5,173 nt of DNA, from the NCBI GenBank assembly GCA_002402225.1, contig NVVM01000007.1, positions 8,934 through 14,106 of the forward strand, given 5' to 3'. This DNA comes from Alphaproteobacteria bacterium. Lineage in GTDB: Bacteria; Pseudomonadota; Alphaproteobacteria; Sphingomonadales; Emcibacteraceae. Below, piece by piece: positions 1 to 5,173 of this stretch. A program made the translations under genes and the position numbers. Each line of letters begins with the position of its first letter. The stretch's first letter is position 1. The notes beneath the pieces are model-generated. The model saw only the letters and a list, made by a program, of their open reading frames with translations. It ran no database searches and was not told the DNA's origin.

Positions 1-933
1 TTCTGCGGCGTAATTTGCCCCCAGCACTTCAGGATTTATATCAATATGGATGATTTTCTGCCCAATTGGCAGAGAATAGCTGCCGGTGGCAATCTCGCCA
101 AATTTTACGCCCACCGCAAGGATGACATCACAATTCTTAAAGGCTTCTGCGGCGGCGGGCACGGCGGCGATGCCGTAGCCCATCCCGGTATGCATAGGGT
201 GATCATGGGGAAAGGCGGCCAGCCCCTGAAGGCTGGTTGCGACCGGCGCATTAAGCAGGGTTGCTATTTCCATAGAACTTGTGCGGCCCTTCATGGCCCC
301 CCAGCCCAGAAAAATTCCCGGCTGCCTGGCCTTTAACAGTAATTGCGCAGCGGCTTTGATGTCATCCACTGGCAAAGGATTTTTGCATCGTTGCAGAGGC
401 TTTGGCTGCGAAATTTCCGAGACGGTGCCTTTTGTGAATTGGATATTGACGGGAATTTCCACATATACCGGCCCCGGTTCGCCGGACATGGCACATTCAT
501 AGGCCTCGAATATTGTCGGCATGACCTGTTCATGACTTTCAATTTTAAAGGTTTTTTTGGTCAACGGCGCCATTAGTGCCTGCATATCCATATCATGCAA
601 TTGATATTTATGGCTCGTATCTGTGCGCACGCCGCCCGACACCACAAGCATGGGAATGCCGTCAAGAAAGGCCTCGCCAATACCGCTCATGGCATGGGTC
701 AAGCCCGCCGCAGGCACCACCACCAAAACGCCGATCTGGTCAGAAGTCCGGCTAACCGCATCTGCCATGAATGATGCCCCGCCCTCATGAGTGACAAGCA
801 TGGGCCGGATCTGATTTGACAGGTTTAATTCATCATATATTTCCGTGGTGTGAACCCCGGGAATACCAAAAGTGTGACGTACCCCCAAGGCTTCCAAAGC
901 ATTCCTGAATAACCAAGCGCCGGTTTTTTTCAT
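1..933 (-). CDS. TPP-dependent enzyme of the acetolactate synthase-like superfamily (C-terminal part missing)
   Basis: The frame opens at ATG 933-931 and stays open for 311 codons to the window edge, so only the N-terminal half is present (family members are about 530-600 residues). A GGGA sits 6 bases before the ATG. Residues about 3-165 match the TPP-binding pyrimidine domain: FGIPGVHTTEIYDEL near 22-36, the likely catalytic glutamate E50 in THEGGASFMADA, and a GEPGPVYVEIP segment at 151-161. Residues from about 188 form the central domain, with a GIFLGWGA strand and a late VILAVGVKFGE and IHIDINPE. The usual GPGxTN loop of acetolactate synthase is replaced by VPAAGLTHA (72-80), and the position where synthases normally have Gln appears to be His113. 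It is therefore probably not a housekeeping IlvB; a related carboligase or decarboxylase is likelier, with unknown substrate. The TPP-pyrophosphate motif (GDG...N) would lie outside the window. It follows the arsC-like gene by 30 bases. Confidence 0.85.
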   Translation of the reverse strand, partial: MKKTGAWLFRNALEALGVRHTFGIPGVHTTEIYDELNLSNQIRPMLVTHEGGASFMADAVSRTSDQIGVLVVVPAAGLTHAMSGIGEAFLDGIPMLVVSGGVRTDTSHKYQLHDMDMQALMAPLTKKTFKIESHEQVMPTIFEAYECAMSGEPGPVYVEIPVNIQFTKGTVSEISQPKPLQRCKNPLPVDDIKAAAQLLLKARQPGIFLGWGAMKGRTSSMEIATLLNAPVATSLQGLAAFPHDHPMHTGMGYGIAAVPAAAEAFKNCDVILAVGVKFGEIATGSYSLPIGQKIIHIDINPEVLGANYAAE

Positions 934-963
934 ATTTTATCCCAATTTAAAAAAATTCAAGCT

Positions 964-1311
964 TTACAATATCTTTAAAACATCTTCTGGAGGCCGGCCA
1001 ATGGCCGCATTACCGCCGCAAACGACGATGGGGCGTTCGATCAGACGGGGAAAAGTAACCATAGCCTGTATTAATTGCCCTCGGCTTAAATTTTCATCAC
1101 CCAGATTATTTTCGGCATATTCCGGCTCAGCGCGGCGCATCAACTGCCGTGGTTCTCTGCCCAGCATGTCCAATATATCTGATAAAACTTCCGCCGTAGG
1201 CGCGTCTTTTAAATAGTCAACAACCGTTGGCGTAATACCCTTTTCCTGCAACAATGCCAGCGTTTTCCGCGATTTACTGCATTTTGGATTATGATAAATG
1301 GTTACGGTCAT
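964..1311 (-). CDS. arsC: ArsC-family protein (glutaredoxin-type arsenate reductase, YfgD-like)
   Basis: This 115-residue protein matches the full length of the short ArsC/YfgD group. It has a thioredoxin-like fold start (TVTIYHNPKCSKSR) with the single active cysteine at Cys11. Family arginines that bind the oxyanion are present: R59/R60 in LMRRAEP, R93 in IERPIVV and R106 in GRPPEDVL. Known ArsC enzymes reduce arsenate to arsenite in the cytoplasm using glutathione and glutaredoxin. The CSKSR active-site context and the early end at GRPPEDVLKIL resemble E. coli YfgD more than plasmid ArsC, which carries a longer C-terminus, so arsenate as the true substrate is not certain. There is no arsR, arsB or acr3 beside it. 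A good Shine-Dalgarno AGAGGA (1317-1322) lies 5 bases before the ATG. It is 29 bases after pyrD and probably in its operon. Confidence 0.9.
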   Translation of the reverse strand: MTVTIYHNPKCSKSRKTLALLQEKGITPTVVDYLKDAPTAEVLSDILDMLGREPRQLMRRAEPEYAENNLGDENLSRGQLIQAMVTFPRLIERPIVVCGGNAAIGRPPEDVLKIL

Positions 1312-1340
1312 TTTAGTCCTCTTTATATCTTAATATATAT

Positions 1341-2408
1341 TTATTTATGATCAACGCCAACAGCATCTTTAAGGGATGTAAAGCCATCTTTTTTAAGAGC
1401 CTCGGTCAATTCCAGTTTAATTTTTCGCACAAGCCCCGGCCCCTGAAACACCATAGCGCTATAGAGTTGAACCAGAGATGCGCCTGCCCTTATTTTCCGG
1501 TAGGCATCCCGGCCACTGGCAATGCCGCCAACGCCAATCAGCGGAATCTTTCCCTCGGTCAGGCGGTATATATCAGACAGTCGCGACGTTGATAACTCAA
1601 AAAGCGGCGCGCCGCTTAAACCACCTGCTTCCCCCGAAAATTCTGATTTCAAACCTTCTTTTAACGCGACGGTCGTATTGCTGACGATCAAGCCGTCAAT
1701 ATTATGCTTTAAGACGATATCAGCAATATCCTTTAGCCCGGCGGCATCAAGATCAGGCGCAATTTTGACAAGCAGCGGCGGCTTGACGCCGGCCGGAGAA
1801 GATTCTTCGCGCACCGCGACAAGGCGGGTCAGTAATTCGTCAAGCGCATCCCGCCCCTGTAATCCACGAAGCCCCGGCGTGTTGGGCGATGATATATTGA
1901 TGGTAAAATAATTGGCCATGCCGAGCAAATGCTTCAAACAGGTCACATAATCCTCAATCGGTGCCTCACTGTCTTTGTTCGCCCCGATATTGGCTCCGAC
2001 AATACCGCATTTACCCAAAGTTTCTCGCCGTTTCAGATTTTTTGCATAGACGTCCAGCCCCAAATTATTAAACCCCATACGATTGATAACCGCTTGATCT
2101 TCTACCAGCCGGAAAAGACGGGGTTTCGGATTACCTGCCTGCGGCTTTGGGGTTACGGTTCCTGTTTCGACAAAACCAAAACCCTGCGCAAGCATGGCGC
2201 AAGGCACCTCGGCATTTTTGTCAAATCCGGCGGCAAGACCAACAGGATTAGGGAAATCCATATCCCATAAATGCGTCGATAATATCTCATCATCCCGTTG
2301 ATGGTCAGCAGAAACCAAACCATGTTTCAGGCCAAATAAAGCAAGCCCGTGGGCTTGTTCAGGCGAGAGCGAGAACAACAGCGGTTTCATTAAATTATAC
2401 AATCCCAT
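1341..2408 (-). CDS. pyrD: Dihydroorotate dehydrogenase (quinone), class 2
   Basis: The 355-residue product oxidises dihydroorotate to orotate, the fourth step of pyrimidine synthesis, passing electrons through FMN to membrane quinone. Class 2 is shown by the N-terminal extension (residues about 1-40, LMKPLLFSLSPEQAHGLAL), which forms the quinone-tunnel helices that dock on the inner membrane, and by a serine rather than cysteine as catalytic base: S174 in NISSPNTPGLRGLQ. Other family marks are NPVGLAAGFDKN (54-65), NRMGFNNLG (109-117), K215 in LLVKIAPDL, SNTT (243-246), GGLSGAPL, the FMN-phosphate loop GVGGIASG (292-299) and QLYSAMVFQGP (314-324). It is a little longer than the E. coli enzyme (336), with a short polar C-terminal tail. 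A GAGGG Shine-Dalgarno (2413-2417) overlaps the stop codon of the upstream DUF952 gene, which lies only 7 bases away, suggesting coupled translation. Confidence 0.97.
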   Translation of the reverse strand: MGLYNLMKPLLFSLSPEQAHGLALFGLKHGLVSADHQRDDEILSTHLWDMDFPNPVGLAAGFDKNAEVPCAMLAQGFGFVETGTVTPKPQAGNPKPRLFRLVEDQAVINRMGFNNLGLDVYAKNLKRRETLGKCGIVGANIGANKDSEAPIEDYVTCLKHLLGMANYFTINISSPNTPGLRGLQGRDALDELLTRLVAVREESSPAGVKPPLLVKIAPDLDAAGLKDIADIVLKHNIDGLIVSNTTVALKEGLKSEFSGEAGGLSGAPLFELSTSRLSDIYRLTEGKIPLIGVGGIASGRDAYRKIRAGASLVQLYSAMVFQGPGLVRKIKLELTEALKKDGFTSLKDAVGVDHK

Positions 2409-2415
2409 AATACCC

Positions 2416-2757
2416 TCAATAGTCTATTATATGTTCATTGGTATCACTCAAGCGAACAGGATATTGCGCCTGAACTGCAGAAGGGGATAACGCCTCATAC
2501 AGATGCGGATATTTATCAGCGCCCATCTTACCTTCATACTTTAATTTCAAAGGATTGAGAAGAGAAACATCAATGGCCAGCAACAAGAGATCTGTTTGCC
2601 CTGAAAAATATTTTGCCAAGACTCTCTTTACCTGCTTCTGCGTGGAAAAATGAATGAAGCCATCACGTTTATCATCTACAGATCCCTCATAAACACCCGC
2701 ATCAAGCACGTCAGCCCATTCTTTTTTGGTGCAAATTTTATAGATCACATCGCTCAA
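2416..2757 (-). CDS. DUF952 domain protein, function unknown
   Basis: A 113-residue single-domain protein recognised as DUF952 by length and by its two hallmark segments: DGFIHFST (residues 32-39) and YPHLYEAL (83-90), the latter with His85 and Tyr87. An internal hydrophobic strand DLLLLAIDV (56-64) lies between them. No signal peptide or membrane segment is seen, so it is probably cytoplasmic. The family's biochemical role is not established; I recall a proposed structural relation to ADP-ribosyltransferase-like folds, but that cannot be judged here. The start is TTG at 2757-2755, placing the strand IYKICTKKEW at the usual position near the N-terminus; no in-frame ATG occurs nearby, and GTG at codon 4 is the only close alternative. 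Its stop is 7 bases before pyrD and carries the pyrD ribosome site, so the two are cotranscribed. Confidence 0.88.
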   Translation of the reverse strand: MSDVIYKICTKKEWADVLDAGVYEGSVDDKRDGFIHFSTQKQVKRVLAKYFSGQTDLLLLAIDVSLLNPLKLKYEGKMGADKYPHLYEALSPSAVQAQYPVRLSDTNEHIIDY

Positions 2758-2763
2758 AATATT

Positions 2764-2774
2764 TCCCGTTCCTT
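2764..2774 (-). promoter_or_regulatory. Ribosome binding site for the DUF952 gene (supports TTG start)
   Basis: On the minus strand the leader reads AAGGAACGGGA followed by 6 bases and then TTG. The GGGA part is at a normal distance from the TTG (6 bases), while the stronger AAGGA is 12 bases away. Both would be too far from the GTG at codon 4 (about 15 or more bases), so the site favours TTG as the start. The long spacing and TTG codon suggest modest translation. Confidence 0.5.
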
Positions 2775-2780
2775 ACAGCA

Positions 2781-2823
2781 CGCGCGGCCTCTGCTATAAC
2801 GAAAGAAGGCGCGCACCATTCAA
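2781..2823 (-). promoter_or_regulatory. Weak promoter-like sequence and GC-rich imperfect hairpin upstream of the DUF952 gene
   Basis: In the 111-base gap between the regulator and the DUF952 gene, the minus strand has TTGAAT (2818-2823) and TATAGC (2793-2798), each matching a sigma-70 box at four of six positions, but with a long 19-base spacer. GGCGCGC at 2808-2814 (plus strand) can pair imperfectly, with one bulge, with CGCGCGGCC at 2781-2789. No T-run follows on the minus strand, so it does not look like an intrinsic terminator. Whether the DUF952-pyrD unit starts here or is read through from the regulator cannot be settled from sequence. Confidence 0.22.
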
Positions 2824-2868
2824 AGTACGCACCTGTTTTAATAGCCTCATGCCTGATGACATATCTTC

Positions 2869-3282
2869 TTATTTACCGGAAAAGGACTTACCAAGCACTT
2901 TAACCATCTCGAAAACTTTTTTACGAACGGCGGGATCCTGAATTTTATAATATGCCCTGACAAGTTCGAGCGTCTCCCGACGGGACAATTGTCCAATCTC
3001 GAAAGACTGCCCCCCGCTTTCGGACATACCCGCAGCTTTTTCAGTAATTTCTGTTGGCATGTCATCAAAGAAAAAGGACACGGGAACATCAAGAATTTGT
3101 GATAACTGATAAAGGCGGCTAGAGCCAATCCGGTTGGCGCCGCGTTCATATTTCTGGATCTGCTGAAAGGTCAGTTTCAGGGCTTTACCCAATTTATCCT
3201 GACTGTAGCCTAATAAAGTTCTGCGCAAACGTACGCGTGAGCCAACATGGACGTCCACAGGTTCTGGTTTTGACTTAATCAT
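2869..3282 (-). CDS. XRE-family transcriptional regulator, PraR/PhrR-like
   Basis: A 137-residue protein with one Cro/CI-type helix-turn-helix at about residues 15-72: VGSRVRLRRTLLGYS, then QDKLGKALKLTFQQIQKYERG (helices 2-3, recognition helix around TFQQIQKYE), then SRLYQLSQILDVPVSFFF. A polar linker (about 75-97) leads to a C-terminal helical block LELVRAYYKIQDPAVRKKVFEMVK (about 105-128) typical of this alphaproteobacterial family, probably for dimerisation. Rhizobial relatives (PraR, PhrR) are global repressors acting on quorum sensing, biofilm and stress genes; the targets here are unknown. The start was set at ATG 3282-3280, because TTGGAA stands 7 bases before it; a longer reading from TTG 3294 would add four residues but has no ribosome site, as that TTG is itself part of the Shine-Dalgarno stretch. 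It follows lnt in the same direction after 104 bases. In many Alphaproteobacteria the next gene is metK, which is absent here. Confidence 0.92.
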   Translation of the reverse strand: MIKSKPEPVDVHVGSRVRLRRTLLGYSQDKLGKALKLTFQQIQKYERGANRIGSSRLYQLSQILDVPVSFFFDDMPTEITEKAAGMSESGGQSFEIGQLSRRETLELVRAYYKIQDPAVRKKVFEMVKVLGKSFSGK

Positions 3283-3288
3283 ATTTAA

Positions 3289-3294
3289 TTCCAA
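3289..3294 (-). promoter_or_regulatory. Ribosome binding site of the XRE regulator (decides the start)
   Basis: Minus-strand TTGGAA, with GGA 7 bases from ATG 3282-3280. It overlaps the alternative TTG start at 3294-3292 and so argues that the ATG is the real start. Confidence 0.6.
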
Positions 3295-3349
3295 CTATTT
3301 AATTACTCAATACACACTTAAATTAACGAGCCCCAGAATTACTCACATA

Positions 3350-3378
3350 CAGTTAGAGACGAAACCTTATAAGGTCAA
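3350..3378 (-). promoter_or_regulatory. Possible promoter and operator of the XRE regulator
   Basis: In the gap after lnt the minus strand has TTGACC (3373-3378), five of six bases of a sigma-70 -35 box. The hexamer 17 bases downstream, TAACTG (3350-3355), is a poor -10 match, so the promoter is weakly supported. The perfect palindrome ACCTTATAAGGT (3364-3375) overlaps the -35-like box, where a bound dimer could block polymerase. XRE regulators often repress themselves, making this a candidate operator, by inference only. The rest of the 104-base gap is AT-rich and shows nothing else convincing. Confidence 0.3.
3364..3375. repeat. Perfect 12-bp palindrome between lnt and the regulator gene
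   Basis: ACCTTATAAGGT reads the same on both strands with no mismatch and no spacer. Having no loop and no following T-run, it is unsuited to be a terminator hairpin and more like a site for a dimeric protein. It lies 11 bases beyond the lnt stop. Confidence 0.5.
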
Positions 3379-3386
3379 GCTTTATC

Positions 3387-4991
3387 TTATGCACGAGCAG
3401 TCCATTGCCTCTGGAATAATATGCTTAATCCATATAACAGTAACATAAAAATGAAGAAGATCCAATTGCCTTTTTGAGAATATAATGTAAGCCCCTCCCG
3501 CTTAACGGGTAACTGAGAAATTATAACGCCGCGTTTGTTTAATTCCAAGCTCTTGATTACTCTGCCATAGGCATCAATTACTGCCGAAACGCCCGTGCCC
3601 GCCGACCGGATAATAGGCAAGCCTTCCTCAATGGCACGAACCCGCGTTTGCAGCAAATGTTGATAAGGGCCATTAAAAGATCCATACCACGCATCATTGG
3701 TAATATTCAACAACCAGTCCGGCCTGTCGCTTTGATCAACGACAGCCCCCGGAAAGATAATCTCATAACAGATCAAGACGCCGAATGATGGCCCGGAACC
3801 CTCATGAAACGTCTGCAGCCCCGCCCCCTTACTATAAGAGAAGCCCTCAACTAGCATACCGAGGCCTAAAAAGGAGAGTGAATTTTTCATAATATCCGGC
3901 GTATATTCGCCAAAGGGCACAAGGTGATGCTTATCGTAGATATGCTTTACGTCGCCCATATGGTCAAAAACTGCAAAAGAATTCCATGCCTGAAGCGCGG
4001 GCTGCCTTTTAATGCGCGGAAAGCCTGTCATCAATACCGCACCCTCATTCAACATATCCGCAATCAGATAACGGCGAGAAGGCTCGATATCCAGAAAATA
4101 TGCCACTGCAGTTTCCGGCCATATAACATGAGTTATGCCTTGTTTTGGCGGGCTTTTGCTCATTTCAAGATATTTGATGAAATTATCGGATTTTTTGGCC
4201 CTGTCCCATTTATCCTTCTGATTGATATTGGCCTGAATTATTTTCAGCTTCACATCATCATGAAAAACTGTCGGTTCCGACAGCTGAACCATGCCATATG
4301 TCACCATGCCGCCAATGATCAGAACGCCCGTACAAATAACGGCCCAGATTGATTTTTTCAGCATTACCTGCGCCGTTGACATTTGAATAAGAAGATAAGG
4401 CACGCAGGCTAAAAATATGGTCAAGAGCCCAAGGCCATATATGCCCCATATGGCGCTTGATTGCAGCATAATGTCCGAGAAGCCCCATGTATAACCCGAA
4501 AGATTCCAAGGAAATCCCGTGAAGAGATGCCCCCTCAGCCATTCTGCCAAATTCCAGAAAACCACAAAGGACAAGACAATAGGCAGGCAATTTTCTTGCA
4601 GGTTTTTATGTCTGAACAACCGCCAAAGAAGCCCCGTCACCAGCCCGGCAAAAAGAGCCAATATGGCGGCAAGAGCGCCGACAGCAAAATAGCCAACCCA
4701 TGCCGGAAAACGATCATCAACCTCAAACGCGGAGGCAATCCATATTAATCCCGCAAAAAACTGGCCAAAACCAAACAACCAACCAAAAGAAAAAGCATCA
4801 GAGAAGCGGGTACTTTTAAACAAAACCAGTAACAGAAGAGGATAACTTATTGCCAGAAAGGGGAATAAATAAAATGGCGCGAATGAGAAACCCGACATAG
4901 CCCCTGCCAATAAAACAAGGCACATTCTTTGAAGGTCTGAGAGATGTTCAAGCCAATCAAGTAATATTTGAGTGATTTTCCCCTTATCCAT
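3387..4991 (-). CDS. lnt: Apolipoprotein N-acyltransferase
   Basis: The 534-residue inner-membrane enzyme transfers an acyl chain from phospholipid to the N-terminal cysteine of lipoproteins, the last step of lipoprotein maturation after Lgt and LspA. About eight hydrophobic segments are visible (near 22-36, 37-58, 64-87, 96-124, 134-150, 181-203, 214-235 and 507-526), with the family motif GFPWNLSGYTWG at 159-170. The periplasmic nitrilase-like domain spans about 247-500 and keeps the full catalytic triad: E293 in WPETA, K354 in DKHHLVPFGEY and C408 in GVLICYE. E362 and E410, matching other essential acidic residues, are also present, as is LNITNDAWYG (428-437). Length is near the usual 500-540. 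The ATG is 5 bases after the stop of the upstream corC-like gene and has no clear Shine-Dalgarno, so it probably relies on translational coupling. The pair order corC-lnt is common in Proteobacteria. Confidence 0.97.
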   Translation of the reverse strand: MDKGKITQILLDWLEHLSDLQRMCLVLLAGAMSGFSFAPFYLFPFLAISYPLLLLVLFKSTRFSDAFSFGWLFGFGQFFAGLIWIASAFEVDDRFPAWVGYFAVGALAAILALFAGLVTGLLWRLFRHKNLQENCLPIVLSFVVFWNLAEWLRGHLFTGFPWNLSGYTWGFSDIMLQSSAIWGIYGLGLLTIFLACVPYLLIQMSTAQVMLKKSIWAVICTGVLIIGGMVTYGMVQLSEPTVFHDDVKLKIIQANINQKDKWDRAKKSDNFIKYLEMSKSPPKQGITHVIWPETAVAYFLDIEPSRRYLIADMLNEGAVLMTGFPRIKRQPALQAWNSFAVFDHMGDVKHIYDKHHLVPFGEYTPDIMKNSLSFLGLGMLVEGFSYSKGAGLQTFHEGSGPSFGVLICYEIIFPGAVVDQSDRPDWLLNITNDAWYGSFNGPYQHLLQTRVRAIEEGLPIIRSAGTGVSAVIDAYGRVIKSLELNKRGVIISQLPVKREGLTLYSQKGNWIFFIFMLLLYGLSILFQRQWTARA

Positions 4992-4996
4992 TGTGG

Positions 4997-5173
4997 TTAT
5001 TGTACGGTCTGTTTTAATTTATCATCAGATAAAGCCGCGTTTTTTTCCACATCCTTAATTAAAGACTGGGTCAAATCCTGACGCTTGATCAGCACCGTCT
5101 TAATGCTGCGGGCATCACCGGCCAATATTTCATAATTCAGGCCATTTTTATCTTTGATTATTTCACCAACCTT
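4997..5173 (-). CDS. CorC/TlyC (HlyC) family CBS-domain protein, C-terminal end only
   Basis: Only the last 58 codons lie in the window, ending at TAA 4999-4997. The visible part reads as the end of a CorC_HlyC transporter-associated domain: VGEIIKDKNGLNYEILAGDARSIKTVLI (residues 2-29 of the fragment), where the GLNYEIL and DARSIKTV segments follow the family pattern of a beta strand, an acidic-basic turn and a closing strand. A charged tail of about 27 residues follows. In complete proteins this domain comes after two CBS domains. The family has been linked to Mg2+/Co2+ efflux, but the short alphaproteobacterial TlyC-type members are not well characterised. The position directly before lnt strengthens the call, since this pairing is widespread. 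The CBS domains and start codon are outside the window. Confidence 0.82.
   Translation of the reverse strand, partial: KVGEIIKDKNGLNYEILAGDARSIKTVLIKRQDLTQSLIKDVEKNAALSDDKLKQTVQ

Noticed and set aside
46..576. Several overlapping short plus-strand and minus-strand frames
   Set aside because: The minus-strand frame running continuously from 933 to the edge encodes a coherent TPP enzyme, which explains this stretch; the others are out of frame or antisense to it.
1332..1341. AATATATATT palindrome between pyrD and the arsC-like gene
   Set aside because: It is simple alternating AT sequence in a 29-base spacer; no GC stem or T-run, so neither a terminator nor a convincing operator.
1522..1911. 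Plus-strand open frame of 129 codons
   Set aside because: It lies wholly antisense to pyrD, whose motifs are intact on the minus strand; the translation shows no recognisable domain and is a shadow.
2845..2862. Possible terminator hairpin just after the regulator stop
   Set aside because: The only stem is four pairs (TCAT with ATGA around a five-base loop) and no T-run follows on the minus strand.
2847..3149. Minus-strand open frame of 100 codons overlapping the regulator
   Set aside because: It is an alternative frame inside the XRE regulator gene, without family resemblance.
3924..4352. Plus-strand open frame of 142 codons
   Set aside because: It is antisense to the nitrilase domain of lnt and has no recognisable domain of its own.

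Overview
The window is a compact block of seven genes, all on the minus strand. It reads from the high-coordinate end to the low end as: CorC/TlyC-like CBS-domain protein (3' end only), lnt, an XRE-family regulator, a DUF952 protein, pyrD, an ArsC/YfgD-like protein, and a thiamine-diphosphate (TPP) enzyme cut by the left edge. No RNA genes, mobile elements, CRISPR arrays or clear intrinsic terminators were found. Longer open frames on the plus strand are antisense shadows of these genes.

The content points to an alphaproteobacterium of moderate, not high, GC. The strongest reason is the regulator, which has the PraR/PhrR-type pattern I associate with Alphaproteobacteria (VHVGSRVRLRR, then LTFQQIQKYERG, then a C-terminal LVRAYYKIQDPAVRKKVFE block). 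The corC-lnt-xre order also fits that class. The genus cannot be named from this sequence; AT-rich spacers and mixed codon use argue against a very GC-rich lineage.

Right part (about 2869-5173): corC end, lnt and the regulator form an envelope/regulatory block. The corC-like stop and the lnt start are only 5 bases apart, so they are almost certainly cotranscribed. The regulator follows lnt after about 104 bases. That gap holds a perfect 12-bp palindrome overlapping a -35-like TTGACC, so the regulator may have its own, possibly self-controlled, promoter.

Left part (1-2757): DUF952, pyrD, arsC-like and the TPP enzyme are closely packed (gaps of 7, 29 and 30 bases) and look like one transcription unit. 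pyrD makes orotate in pyrimidine synthesis and feeds electrons to quinone. The ArsC-like protein is of the YfgD type and lies with no ars genes. The TPP enzyme resembles the acetolactate-synthase superfamily but has changed motifs, so its substrate is unknown.

Nothing in the window amounts to a new defence or mobile system. The points most worth a second look are the divergent TPP enzyme, the apparent loss of the usual metK-trmB neighbours after the regulator, the palindrome upstream of the regulator, and the DUF952-pyrD translational arrangement.
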